A model generated the notes under the pieces. It searched no databases. It had not been told where the DNA came from and saw only the letters and a list, made by a program, of their open reading frames with translations. Positions 52,377 to 61,363 of a DNA stretch of 64,000 nt are shown here, piece after piece (positions within the stretch are counted from its first letter, which is position 1; the number at the start of each line of letters is the position of its first letter). The stretch lies in NCBI RefSeq assembly GCF_016117655.1, contig NZ_CP064936.1, forward strand, positions 1,984,001 to 2,048,000, given 5' to 3'. Source of the DNA: Treponema peruense (GTDB lineage: Bacteria; Spirochaetota; Spirochaetia; Treponematales; Treponemataceae). The translations under genes and the position numbers were made by a program.

Positions 52377-53669
52377 ATGTCTAAAAAAAAGCCGTCATTT
52401 ATTACAGTAATACAGTCGCTTTACCTTACAATAAACTTTTTCTTTACAAACGATTTGCTTTCATACGCTTCGGCCTGTGCCTTCGGTTTTTTGTTTTCTG
52501 TAATTCCCGTTGCCATGATGATTATCGTAATTCTCATACGCTTTCTGCACGCCTCGCCCGAAACTGTAACGGCACTTCTGGAAACTGTACGCGGACTGGG
52601 TGACTTTCTGAGTAAAAACAATTTTGTCCGCTCCCTTTCAGAAATAAAACCTGTAACGAACTTCGAAATTGTAATAGGTGTTGCAATCGTAATGATGGCC
52701 AGACGCTTTTTTATGTCTGTAATGGGTGGCCTCAATAAAATCTTTGGTGCCGAACGCAAGTCGCGCCCCCTTATGACACAGCTCATCAGTCTTGCTGGTG
52801 AAGCCGTAATTGTAGTAGGAATTGCGACAATCGTTTTTCTTTCAATAACGTTCAAAACAATAGAAAAAATCCCGGTTCTTACAGAGCTGGCAAACCTTCT
52901 TCCGGGACCAGCGCGGCTTGTTTCGGCCCTGTTTACGTCGCTTTTCCCGTATATTTTTCTTTTTATAGCAACATCTCTCGCTTACAAGTCCGGCAGCAGA
53001 ACACGCCCCAGTTTTTTTACATGCATGCTTTTTGCCGCGGGAAGTACGCTTTCGTTCATTGTATTCCTTAAGATTATGAATCTTTTTATCAACGTAAACA
53101 AATACAATGTAATTTATGGCGTTCTGAGCAACACGATTGTTCTTTTAATGGAAGTTTTTTTCTTCTTTATTATATTCCTGTTTTTTGCACAGTGGCTTTT
53201 TGTGTTCCAGTTTTTTGACACGCTGCTTCTTTGCGAACTTTATCTTCTTCCGGCACGCGATGAAACAAGCCTTGCAGACCTTTCAAAACGCCTTTTGTTT
53301 ATAAGACCCGACTATCTTCTTAAAAACAAGTTGAACACAATCAGGCTCAAAAAGGGAGACAACGTTTACTCTACCGGACAGGTTGGTAAAGACGCATTTT
53401 ATGTTTCAAAAGGAACGGTTCGCATTACAAGGCTGAACCACGTCTCTTTTGCCGACAGGGGCTGCTTTTTTGGTGAAGAAGCCTGTATGCTGCGTGAACT
53501 GCGAAATGAAGATGCCACTGCCTGGACAGATGCAGAAATTGTGCGCATTCCCGAAGAAACATTTTTTATGATTCTGGACAAAAACCCGCGTGCCGCGTCA
53601 AAGGCACTTTCCCGAATAAGCAATTACTTTGCCAAATTTTATGGACTAACTAAAGAATATCCACTATAA
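52377..53669 (+). CDS. YihY/BrkB membrane protein fused to a cNMP-binding-like domain
   Basis: A 430-residue protein. Residues 1-290 hold about six TM helices of the YihY family ([20 protein letters not shown], then [10 protein letters not shown] and others). A C-terminal domain from about 320 resembles the cyclic-nucleotide-binding beta-roll ([41 protein letters not shown]). The usual phosphate-binding Arg of cAMP-binding proteins is not evident, so the ligand is uncertain. It lies 10 bp after the PilZ gene, and its stop codon overlaps the pyrG -10 box. Confidence 0.8.
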   Translation: MSKKKPSFITVIQSLYLTINFFFTNDLLSYASACAFGFLFSVIPVAMMIIVILIRFLHASPETVTALLETVRGLGDFLSKNNFVRSLSEIKPVTNFEIVIGVAIVMMARRFFMSVMGGLNKIFGAERKSRPLMTQLISLAGEAVIVVGIATIVFLSITFKTIEKIPVLTELANLLPGPARLVSALFTSLFPYIFLFIATSLAYKSGSRTRPSFFTCMLFAAGSTLSFIVFLKIMNLFINVNKYNVIYGVLSNTIVLLMEVFFFFIIFLFFAQWLFVFQFFDTLLLCELYLLPARDETSLADLSKRLLFIRPDYLLKNKLNTIRLKKGDNVYSTGQVGKDAFYVSKGTVRITRLNHVSFADRGCFFGEEACMLRELRNEDATAWTDAEIVRIPEETFFMILDKNPRAASKALSRISNYFAKFYGLTKEYPL

Positions 53670-53670
53670 T
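53642..53670 (+). promoter_or_regulatory. Leaderless promoter of pyrG
   Basis: TATAAT (53665-53670), which includes the stop codon of the YihY gene, ends six bases before the ATG at 53677. TGGACT lies at the -35 position with 17-bp spacing. Confidence 0.6.
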
Positions 53671-53676
53671 GTGCAA

Positions 53677-55290
53677 ATGACTAAGTACATTTTTATTACC
53701 GGTGGAGTTGTTAGCGGTCTTGGAAAAGGAATTGCGGCCGCATCTCTTGGGCTTATTCTCAAAAGCCGCGGACTAAAAGTTGTAAACCAGAAATTCGATC
53801 CGTACCTTAACATTGATCCGGGTACGATGAATCCTATTCAGCACGGTGAAGTTTTTGTTACGGACGACGGTGCCGAAACAGACCTTGACCTGGGACATTA
53901 CGAGCGTTTTACTGATGCAACGCTTTCCCAAAGCAGTAACACAACTGCAGGCCGCGTATACCAGTCTGTTCTTAACAAAGAGCGTGAAGGCGGTTACAAC
54001 GGCGGTACAGTTCAGGTTATTCCAAACGTTACAGAAGAAATTCTCAGAAGAATGCTTCTTTCTACAAAAGAAACCAATGCAGATGTAATTATTACAGAAA
54101 TTGGCGGAACAGTCGGCGACATTGAATCGCTCCCGTTTATAGAAGCAATCCGCCAGATGAAGTACGAAGTCGGTGAAGAAAACTGCTGTTACATTCACCT
54201 GACTCTTGTTCCTTACATGAAAAAGGCCCACGAAATAAAAACAAAGCCTACCCAGCATTCCGTAAAGGAACTGCAGGAACTTGGTATCCAGGCCGACATA
54301 CTCATGCTCAGAACAGAAGTTCCGCTTACAGATACCACTCGCGAAAAGCTTGCACAGTTCTGCAATGTAGATACTGACTGTGTAATCCAGAATCTTAACG
54401 CAAAGTCAATTTATGAAGTTCCGCTCAACATGGAAAAAGAAGGACTTGGAAAAGCTGTCTGCAAGGCTCTTGGAATAGAAAATACAGAAACACATCTCGA
54501 AGACTGGACACGCATGGTCAATGTTTTTGAAAACCCAAAAAAGACCGTGCACATTGCCCTTGTAGGAAAATACGTTGAACTTCACGATGCGTATCTTTCT
54601 GTTGTAGAAAGCCTTACACACGGCGGAATAGCAAACGAAGCAGAAGTAATAATTGACTGGGTTGACTCAGAGCAGATTACCGACGACAGCGCGGCAGAAG
54701 AAAAACTTTCCTTTGCAGACGGCATAATTGTTCCGGGCGGCTTTGGTTCACGCGGAATTGAAGGAATGATTCTGGCTGCAAAATATGCAAGAACACACAA
54801 AGTCCCGTACTTTGGTATTTGTCTTGGAATGCAGATTCTTGTAATTGAATATGCACGCGATGTTCTTGGCTGGAAGGATGCACATTCCACAGAAATATGC
54901 AAAGAAACCTCGCATCCTGTTATTGACCTTATGCCCGACCAGAACGGAAAGATTCTTGGCGGAACACTGCGTCTTGGAAAATACGAATGCACTGTTGCAC
55001 CGGGAACCCTTACAGAAAAGGCATACGGAACAACAACTATCTGGGAGCGCCACAGACACCGCTATGAATTCAACAATAAATTCCGTGAAGATCTTAAAAA
55101 AGCAGGTCTCATTATTGCGGGCGTTAACCCGGAGCGCGATCTCGTAGAGATTTGTGAAGTTCCCGATCACCCGTGGATGCTGGGAGCACAGTTCCACCCC
55201 GAATTCAAAAGCCGCCCAAACAAGGCAGGTCCTTTGTTCAGGGATTTTATAACAGCATCGTGCAATAACCAGTTTTCAAAAAACAAATAA
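53677..55290 (+). CDS. pyrG: CTP synthase
   Basis: A 537-residue enzyme that makes CTP from UTP with glutamine. The synthetase domain starts [20 protein letters not shown]; the glutaminase domain has the nucleophile Cys in [19 protein letters not shown] and the His/Glu pair in [12 protein letters not shown]. The start at 53677 (MTKYIF) fits the family; two codons upstream (GTG) would overlap the -10. It is followed by guaA after 31 bp. Confidence 0.96.
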   Translation: MTKYIFITGGVVSGLGKGIAAASLGLILKSRGLKVVNQKFDPYLNIDPGTMNPIQHGEVFVTDDGAETDLDLGHYERFTDATLSQSSNTTAGRVYQSVLNKEREGGYNGGTVQVIPNVTEEILRRMLLSTKETNADVIITEIGGTVGDIESLPFIEAIRQMKYEVGEENCCYIHLTLVPYMKKAHEIKTKPTQHSVKELQELGIQADILMLRTEVPLTDTTREKLAQFCNVDTDCVIQNLNAKSIYEVPLNMEKEGLGKAVCKALGIENTETHLEDWTRMVNVFENPKKTVHIALVGKYVELHDAYLSVVESLTHGGIANEAEVIIDWVDSEQITDDSAAEEKLSFADGIIVPGGFGSRGIEGMILAAKYARTHKVPYFGICLGMQILVIEYARDVLGWKDAHSTEICKETSHPVIDLMPDQNGKILGGTLRLGKYECTVAPGTLTEKAYGTTTIWERHRHRYEFNNKFREDLKKAGLIIAGVNPERDLVEICEVPDHPWMLGAQFHPEFKSRPNKAGPLFRDFITASCNNQFSKNK

Positions 55291-55321
55291 AATAAAAGAA
55301 ATAGCAGATTCAGGAGACACA

Positions 55322-57202
55322 ATGGAACGCAGTAAAATTTTAGTTTTGGACTTCGGAAGCCAGTATGCGCATCTTATTGCAAAACGGCTCAGAATGATGG
55401 GCTTTTATTCAGAAATTGCTCTTCCGTCCGTTTCTGAAAAATCACTGCAGAACGTTAAGGGAATAATTATGAGCGGCGGACCTTCTTCGGTTTACGCAGA
55501 CAATGTTCCCGAGTTTAACGAAAAGCTTTTGGATCTGGACATTCCTGTACTGGGACTTTGCTACGGACACCAGCTTATGGCAAAATGCTATGGCGGTAAC
55601 GTAGGAAAAGCCAATATCGGTGAATTTGGTATTGCTCATCTTGAACAGACTGCCGCAGGAAAAGAGTCTCCCCTCTTTAAGGGAGTATCTTCTTCTACAC
55701 AGGTTTGGATGAGCCATCAGGATGCAGTTCTTGTACCCGGTGCTGGTTTTGAAGTAATCGGTGCAACAAAAGACTGCCCTTATGCTGCCTTACAGAATTC
55801 TGCAAAAAAAAGATATTCGCTCCAATGCCACTGCGAAGTAAAAGACACTCCTGAAGGAAACAAAATTTTTGCCAACTTTGCAGCCATCTGCGGAATGGAA
55901 AAAAACTGGGACGAAGACACTGTTCTTAACCACATTCTTGAAGAAATCAAAACACAGGCAAAGGACAAAAACATTCTTTTGTTCCTGAGCGGCGGTGTTG
56001 ACTCTACAGTAGCATTTGCTCTTCTTAACAAAGCCCTTGGACAGGACCGCGTTCTTGGTCTGCACATAGACAACGGCTTTATGAGAAAAAATGAAAGCGC
56101 AAAGGTAGAAAAAGCATACCACGCACACGGCTTTACAAACTTTATTGTAGAAGACGCAAGCGAAAGTTTTCTTGCAGCGGTCCGCGGTATGACAGACCCT
56201 CAGAAAAAGCGCATGGCCATTGGCGAAAACTTTATCAAAGTAAGGGACGAAGTTGTTGCAAGACAGCATCTTGACGAGTCAAAATGGATGCTTGCACAGG
56301 GAACACTTTACCCTGATATTATAGAAAGCGGCGGAACAAAAAATTCAAAGACAATTAAAACGCACCATAACCGCGTAGACGGAATCCAAAAGCTTATCGA
56401 AAAGGGGCTTATTATTGAACCCCTCAGGGATTTGTACAAGGATGAAGTGCGCTCTATAGGAAAAAAGATTGGTCTTTCTGATGATCTTGTAATGAGGCAT
56501 CCGTTCCCGGGACCGGGACTGAGCATTAACGTATTGTGTTCTGACGGAATTCTTTCTGACCAGGACAAGGCCGATATGGCAGCCGCAGAAAAAGAACTTA
56601 ACAGCGTAAAGCTTGGCATGTTCTGCGAAAACTGCTCACAGAGTCTTGAGCGTTCTGTTCTGCCGGTGCGTTCTGTAGGAGTACAGGGCGACTTCAGGAC
56701 TTACCGTTTCCCGTCTGTACTTGCATTCAAAAAAGAAGACGGCGGTTTCTACCACCTTCCAAAAAAATGGGAAAAACTCGAAGAAGCTTCAAGCGCAATA
56801 ACCAACAGTTCTGATTACATAAACAGATGTATTATTAAACTCTGGCAGAATCCTTCTGTTAAAGACAGCGACCTTGTACTTCAGAAAGGTTACTGCGACA
56901 AGGCAAGGCTTGACCAGACACGCGAGGCAGATGACATTATGCTTTCAAAACTTCACGAAAGCGGCTGGTATGACAAAATATTCCAGCACCTTACAATAAA
57001 TATTCCCTACGCGTCTTCTGCAGAACGTTGCAGTATTGTACTCAGACCTGTATGCAGCGAAGATGTTATGACCGCAAGGTTTGCACAGCTTCCGCAGGAT
57101 ATTCTTAAAGATGTAGTTGCAGACATAGCAAAGCTGGACTTTGTTGACGCAATTTTCTTTGATCTTACAAACAAGCCGCCTGCAACTTTTGGGTGGGAGT
57201 AG
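55322..57202 (+). CDS. guaA: GMP synthase (glutamine-hydrolysing), long form
   Basis: A 626-residue enzyme that converts XMP to GMP. The glutaminase domain has C in VLGLCYGHQLMAKCYGGNVG; the ATP-pyrophosphatase loop is LLFLSGGVDSTVAF. It is about 100 residues longer than the common bacterial form (about 510-525). The extra residues lie in the C-terminal half, after HPFPGPGLSINVL, where the dimerisation domain is enlarged, as in eukaryotic GMP synthases. AGGAGA precedes the ATG. Last gene of a pyrG-guaA pair. Confidence 0.95.
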   Translation: MERSKILVLDFGSQYAHLIAKRLRMMGFYSEIALPSVSEKSLQNVKGIIMSGGPSSVYADNVPEFNEKLLDLDIPVLGLCYGHQLMAKCYGGNVGKANIGEFGIAHLEQTAAGKESPLFKGVSSSTQVWMSHQDAVLVPGAGFEVIGATKDCPYAALQNSAKKRYSLQCHCEVKDTPEGNKIFANFAAICGMEKNWDEDTVLNHILEEIKTQAKDKNILLFLSGGVDSTVAFALLNKALGQDRVLGLHIDNGFMRKNESAKVEKAYHAHGFTNFIVEDASESFLAAVRGMTDPQKKRMAIGENFIKVRDEVVARQHLDESKWMLAQGTLYPDIIESGGTKNSKTIKTHHNRVDGIQKLIEKGLIIEPLRDLYKDEVRSIGKKIGLSDDLVMRHPFPGPGLSINVLCSDGILSDQDKADMAAAEKELNSVKLGMFCENCSQSLERSVLPVRSVGVQGDFRTYRFPSVLAFKKEDGGFYHLPKKWEKLEEASSAITNSSDYINRCIIKLWQNPSVKDSDLVLQKGYCDKARLDQTREADDIMLSKLHESGWYDKIFQHLTINIPYASSAERCSIVLRPVCSEDVMTARFAQLPQDILKDVVADIAKLDFVDAIFFDLTNKPPATFGWE

Positions 57203-57259
57203 TTTAAACATTTTGCCTGTGGCAAAATGTTTAAACTTGCAGTCCGCGTACGCGGACTG
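57202..57259. terminator. guaA terminator followed by a perfect palindrome
   Basis: The 16-bp stem GTTTAAACATTTTGCC (57202-57217) and its complement (57221-57236) encloses a three-base loop and overlaps the guaA stop. It is followed by the 20-bp perfect palindrome CAGTCCGCGTACGCGGACTG (57240-57259). A second partial CGCGCGGACTGG occurs at 57297-57308. Confidence 0.65.
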
Positions 57260-57319
57260 GTAAAAATCATCTATGCAAACTGCAAAAACAATTTACGCGC
57301 GCGGACTGGCAAATAAATT

Positions 57320-58972
57320 CTAATCAGAAAGGCGGCCTACCAGTTCACTCAGAAGAGGAATGAGCTGCTTTTTTCTGGACACAACATCCTTTAGATAATA
57401 AATATGCTCTTCCCTCTTGGGAAAGTTCACAAGCGCTTCGAATTTGGGGTCACCTGCAATAAGCAGAATTGAACTGAGTTTTGTAATATCGGTAACAAGA
57501 AGTGCGTTGAACAGGGCACCGTTACTGCGGCGTTCAATTTCGAGTTCTTCAAGGAATTCGCGGCGGCGTTCAATAATTTCACGCGTGCTGTCGACTTCAA
57601 TCTGGCTTACGGTATACTTGTACTTTCCTTCGCTGTAATCCTTCATATCCTGGTGGATTACTTCCTGTGCGCTGCGGCCGTCGATGTGACTTCCGCTCTT
57701 TATTATATCGTTTCCCAAAGTTTTAATATCCAGTTCCGTAATGCTGCTCAAATATTCCGCCGTGGCAACATCGTAATCTGTCGTTGTTCCGGACTGCAGA
57801 ATAAGAGTGTCACTGAGAATTCCGCAAAGAAGAAGTGAAGCCATGTCTTTTGGAATGGAAACCCTGTTTTCGCGGTAAAGGTTTGCAATTATTGTACTTG
57901 TTGAGCCAACCGGCCTGTTTATAAAATTAATCGGTGTTCTTGTAGAAAAAGTATTGATTCTGTGGTGGTCAATAATTTCCTGGATTATGTAATGTTCAAT
58001 TCCTTCTACAGCCTGCTGCGGTTCGTTGTGGTCAACCAGAATAACCTGAATGTTTGCTTCGTGCAAAAGATCGCTTTCGCTTATAATTCCTATAACGCGG
58101 TAATTCTCGTCAATAACAGGCAGACAGCGCGACGGGCTTTCGGCAAGCAGCGGGCGTATTTTCTGTACAGTATCATCTGCCCTTACCGGACGAATTTTTT
58201 TGTCTGCCATTGCACTTACCGGAGAAGAATATTCAATAAGCATGGCTGTGGTAACTGTGCTGTCATGTCCCGACAAAACCGAAACTTTCTTTTCCTTGGC
58301 AAGTTCGCGCAGCTCTTTTGCAATAACATAATCTTTTGTAACAATAAGCGCGCGTACTCCGGCTTCTATACTTGCCTTCTGAATATCTTCGCGGTCGCCT
58401 GTAATGACAATTATGTTTTCACTCTTGCGTTCAGAAAGAATTTTTTTGAAAGTTTCTGTATCGTCATCGCCTACAACGAGGGAACACTTAAAGTAATCGT
58501 CAGGATCAAATTCAACTATAGGAGTTGCATTCAGTGTTTTTTCTACGAGATTAAGGCTCGTAAGAAAAATATCGTCACGCTTGGGGTTAAGAATCTTAAA
58601 CGAATTGAGGGCAAACGCATTGTAATTCAAAAGTCCCTGGTATGTTCCGTCTACGTTTACAATGGGAAGAACAGAAGCGTTCGTGCTGATCATTTTGTCT
58701 ACGGCTTTCCACAAAGAAACATCCTGGTCAACGGTAATGTACTTTTCGCTCATGTAATATTCAGTCTTGGGAACCAAATCCGGAATATACTGCGGTGCTT
58801 CTACATTGAATCTTTTTAAAATATATTCCGTCTGCGGTGCAAGCTTTCCTGCACGGGCTGCAACATATTCTTTCTTTCCCAAAAGCTGCTTGAGTCGTGC
58901 ATAAGCTGTGGCCGCTACAACTGAGTCTGTGTCGGGATTGCGGTGGCCTATAATATAAACTTTATTTGTCAT
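57320..58972 (-). CDS. Family II inorganic pyrophosphatase with CBS/DRTGG domains
   Basis: A 550-residue Mn-dependent enzyme that splits pyrophosphate. The DHH domain begins YIIGHRNPDTDSVVAATAY; the DHH motif is in QEIIDHHRIN, and CGILSDTLILQSGTTTDYD follows. Two CBS domains and a DRTGG-type region are inserted between about residues 70 and 300, as in nucleotide-regulated members. The start at 58972 follows AAAGGA; upstream in-frame codons overlap galK's promoter. It is divergent from galK. Confidence 0.92.
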   Translation of the reverse strand: MTNKVYIIGHRNPDTDSVVAATAYARLKQLLGKKEYVAARAGKLAPQTEYILKRFNVEAPQYIPDLVPKTEYYMSEKYITVDQDVSLWKAVDKMISTNASVLPIVNVDGTYQGLLNYNAFALNSFKILNPKRDDIFLTSLNLVEKTLNATPIVEFDPDDYFKCSLVVGDDDTETFKKILSERKSENIIVITGDREDIQKASIEAGVRALIVTKDYVIAKELRELAKEKKVSVLSGHDSTVTTAMLIEYSSPVSAMADKKIRPVRADDTVQKIRPLLAESPSRCLPVIDENYRVIGIISESDLLHEANIQVILVDHNEPQQAVEGIEHYIIQEIIDHHRINTFSTRTPINFINRPVGSTSTIIANLYRENRVSIPKDMASLLLCGILSDTLILQSGTTTDYDVATAEYLSSITELDIKTLGNDIIKSGSHIDGRSAQEVIHQDMKDYSEGKYKYTVSQIEVDSTREIIERRREFLEELEIERRSNGALFNALLVTDITKLSSILLIAGDPKFEALVNFPKREEHIYYLKDVVSRKKQLIPLLSELVGRLSD

Positions 58973-59069
58973 ACATTTTCCTTTTTTATTTTCCATTTTT
59001 ACTATAATAGCGTTTAGGAGACTTTTTTTCAACGCGGGCAACGGTTGCGCAGTAAATGCATATTTTTGC

Positions 59070-59098
59070 TTGAAAACACAAATACTATCTGTTATCAT
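59070..59098 (+). promoter_or_regulatory. galK promoter
   Basis: TTGAAA (59070-59075), a 17-bp spacer and TATCAT (59093-59098). Confidence 0.6.
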
Positions 59099-59171
59099 AA
59101 AATTACACGATCAAACAGGAGGCATGGTAAAAACGGCAGCCGCAGCCGGAATTTTATCAAAACGAAAAGAA

Positions 59172-60365
59172 ATGAACACACTTACTTCAACTACATACGA
59201 CCCAAAAAATCTTCCGGCTGACTTTGTAAAAATTTACGGCGGAAGCGAAAAAGACGTTCAGGTATATTCATCGCCTGCAAGAATAAACATTATAGGCGAG
59301 CACATCGACTACAACGGCGGAAAAGTTTTTCCTGCTGCAATCAACAAATACCTTTATGTTGCAATAAGAAAACGCGGTGACTCAAAAATAATCTACAACG
59401 ACATTCACTTTCCCGGAACATTCGAGTTTGACATTAACGACGAATTTGTGTTCGACAAAAAAAATGATTATGCAAACTACCTTAACGGAATTCTTTCACA
59501 GTTAAAGGCAGCAGGCCATCACTTTGACTGCGGATTTGAAATTCTCATGGCAAGCAACATTCCTGCAGGCGGCGGCATTTCTTCTTCTTCGGCACTTGAA
59601 TGTGGATTTGCCTATGCAGTAAGCGAAACATTCGGTTTTGGAATTGACCGCATTACAATAGCAAAACTGGGACAGATGAGCGAGCATAAATTCATGAACG
59701 TCAACTGCGGAATCATGGACCAGTTCATTATCGCAATGGGCAAAAAAAATACTGCAATTGTTCTTGACTGCAATACTCTTGAATACGAATATGCCCCGCT
59801 TGAACTGGGAGACTACAGATTCGTTGTCATGAACACAAACAAGCAGAGAAGACTTGCCGACAGCAAATACAACGAACGCAGAAGCCAGTGCGAACAGGCA
59901 CTTGCACTTCTTAAAGAGTCGGGACTCAAAATAAATGCACTCTGCGAACTTACGCCAGAAGAATGGGAAGCATCAAAGGCTGCAGTAAAAGATGAGATTC
60001 TTCAGAAAAGAGCAAAGCACTGCATCTATGAAAACGCGCGTGTTCTTGCGGCTGTAAAGGCACTCAACGGCGGTGACCTCAAAAAACTGGGCGAACTTCT
60101 TAACGAGTCCCACGAATCTTTGAAAACAGATTACGAAGTTACCGGAATTGAACTTGATACACTTGCAGAAACAGCGCAGAAGCAGGAAGGATGCCTTGGC
60201 GCAAGAATGACCGGAGCAGGATTCGGCGGCTGCGGAATAGCACTCGTTCACAAAGACAACATTGACAGTTTTGTAAAAAATGTACAGGACACATACACAA
60301 AAACAATAGGCTACAATGCCGGCTTCTTCGCCTGTGAAAGCGGCGACGGAGTAGCAAAGATGTAA
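59172..60365 (+). CDS. galK: Galactokinase
   Basis: A 397-residue GHMP kinase that phosphorylates galactose. Motif 1 is SSPARINIIGEHIDYNGG; motif 2 is IPAGGGISSSSALECGFAY; motif 3 is GARMTGAGFGGCGIALV. The start is uncertain: ATG 59172 fits the family length, but a GGAGG lies only one base before another in-frame ATG at 59124. It stands alone, with no galT or galE in the window, and ends in a strong terminator. Confidence 0.92.
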   Translation: MNTLTSTTYDPKNLPADFVKIYGGSEKDVQVYSSPARINIIGEHIDYNGGKVFPAAINKYLYVAIRKRGDSKIIYNDIHFPGTFEFDINDEFVFDKKNDYANYLNGILSQLKAAGHHFDCGFEILMASNIPAGGGISSSSALECGFAYAVSETFGFGIDRITIAKLGQMSEHKFMNVNCGIMDQFIIAMGKKNTAIVLDCNTLEYEYAPLELGDYRFVVMNTNKQRRLADSKYNERRSQCEQALALLKESGLKINALCELTPEEWEASKAAVKDEILQKRAKHCIYENARVLAAVKALNGGDLKKLGELLNESHESLKTDYEVTGIELDTLAETAQKQEGCLGARMTGAGFGGCGIALVHKDNIDSFVKNVQDTYTKTIGYNAGFFACESGDGVAKM

Positions 60366-60373
60366 AAAAAAGG

Positions 60374-60402
60374 CCGGAACCTGCGTGGTTCCGGTTTTTT
60401 TT
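60374..60402 (+). terminator. galK terminator
   Basis: The 8-bp GC-rich stem CCGGAACC (60374-60381) and GGTTCCGG (60387-60394) is followed by nine T. It marks the left edge of the AT-rich peptide cluster. Confidence 0.9.
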
Positions 60403-60441
60403 TATCGATTCAGACATTTTAATGTATTTTTAACTTATAAA

Positions 60442-60473
60442 CAACATTAAATAACTGTCAACATTAAATAACT
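60442..60473 (+). repeat. Tandem 15-bp direct repeats upstream of the peptide gene
   Basis: CAACATTAAATAACT occurs exactly at 60442-60456 and 60459-60473, a 17-bp period, ending on the first base of the -35 box. This is the place where paired activator sites sit in regulated peptide (bacteriocin-type) promoters. Confidence 0.75.
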
Positions 60474-60501
60474 TGACTATGATAAAAAAAAATATTAAAA
60501 T
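60473..60501 (+). promoter_or_regulatory. Promoter of the peptide cluster
   Basis: TTGACT (60473-60478), a 17-bp spacer and TAAAAT (60496-60501), with a leader of about 23 nt and AGGAG eight bases before the ATG at 60531. Confidence 0.7.
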
Positions 60502-60530
60502 AAATTATCTTTATAAATAGGAGTGAAAAT

Positions 60531-60647
60531 ATGGAAAATCCAGAATTTACGGAAAGCAGCTGTTTAGGTTGTGGCTTTTTCTTTCAGTCAGCTTTAGCAT
60601 TGGTACCGCTAATCCCGACTTGTAATGTGCCAATGTCATTGGCCTAG
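60531..60647 (+). CDS. Putative RiPP precursor peptide, 38 residues
   Basis: A short gene behind a strong promoter and AGGAG. The acidic N-terminus (MENPEFTESS) could be a short leader, followed by a hydrophobic core with three cysteines: CLGCGFFFQSALALVPLIP and TCNVPMSLA (C11, C14, C31). It lies directly before two permease-like genes, a radical SAM/SPASM enzyme with a PqqD-like domain and a TldD-type protease, the machinery of a modified peptide. The Cys and Pro pattern suggests thioether or similar crosslinks. It does not look like a family I know. It might instead be an unrelated small membrane peptide. Confidence 0.7.
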   Translation: MENPEFTESSCLGCGFFFQSALALVPLIPTCNVPMSLA

Positions 60648-60655
60648 TACCTAAT

Positions 60656-60695
60656 TTATTGACTGTTGCCCGATGATTTTGGCAGCAGTCAATAA
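60656..60695 (+). terminator. Intercistronic hairpin between peptide and permease genes
   Basis: The 15-bp stem TTATTGACTGTTGCC (60656-60670) pairs with GGCAGCAGTCAATAA (60681-60695), with one G-U pair. No T run follows, so it is probably a leaky terminator or 3'-end stabiliser that gives more precursor than enzyme mRNA. Confidence 0.6.
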
Positions 60696-60712
60696 TCAGA
60701 AAGAGAGAGAAT

Positions 60713-61363
60713 ATGTTTTATATAAAATGCCTGTTAAAAAAAGAATTGACAGAATTCCTATTTAACAAAAAATATTTATTATCGGTTTTTCTTATTTTTG
60801 CTTTTTTTTGCGCAATATCAACACTTTCAACCCAAATTGAAAAAACAGGGATACATTCATTTTACATGGTGGGCATCATGTTTTCTTCCTGCATGGGGTC
60901 ATATTATTTTTCACAGTCCCTAAAATCTGATTTTTTATGCGGTGTACTTGAATTGGATTTTATATCAAAAAAAAGATTTAGTGTTTTTTTCACAAAGTCA
61001 ACATTTTCAAATATGCTGTCATTTGTTTTTTTAACGGGATATTCAGTTTTTCTTAATTTTACAGAAATACATTTATTTGAAAACATATTTGATTTTCTAT
61101 CAGTTTTATTTATTATTCTCAGTTCGAATTTTTTTTCATTCTTTTTATGTACTAAAATTTCAGATGAAAAAATTAATGAATATACAAGTCTGTTCGGACT
61201 GGTCGTTCCGATTTTATATTTATCTTTTTGTGAGAAATTAAATTTATCATTGCAGACGGTAACTTCCGTTTTATTTACTCTTGGGTTTACGGTTATAACT
61301 GGATTTTTTTCTGCTGCTTCATTTTTGAAGATGAAAATATGGAGTTTCAACAAACTAAAATGA
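60713..61363 (+). CDS. Membrane protein, ABC-2 permease-like (first)
   Basis: A 216-residue, very hydrophobic protein with about six TM segments, for example YLLSVFLIFAFFCAISTL, SMLSFVFLTGYSVFLNF-like stretches and GFTVITGFFSAASFLKM. It begins with a short charged cytosolic part (KCLLKKELTEFLFNKK), typical of ABC-2-type permease subunits. A GAGAG-type SD precedes the ATG. It overlaps the next gene by 4 nt (ATGA). No ATPase gene is in the window; one may lie beyond 64 kb. A role in peptide export or self-immunity is inferred. Confidence 0.7.
   Translation: MFYIKCLLKKELTEFLFNKKYLLSVFLIFAFFCAISTLSTQIEKTGIHSFYMVGIMFSSCMGSYYFSQSLKSDFLCGVLELDFISKKRFSVFFTKSTFSNMLSFVFLTGYSVFLNFTEIHLFENIFDFLSVLFIILSSNFFSFFLCTKISDEKINEYTSLFGLVVPILYLSFCEKLNLSLQTVTSVLFTLGFTVITGFFSAASFLKMKIWSFNKLK

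Noticed and set aside
57962-58819. Plus-strand open frame of 285 codons opposite the pyrophosphatase
   Set aside because: Antisense shadow of a well-conserved gene, with biased composition and no start signal.
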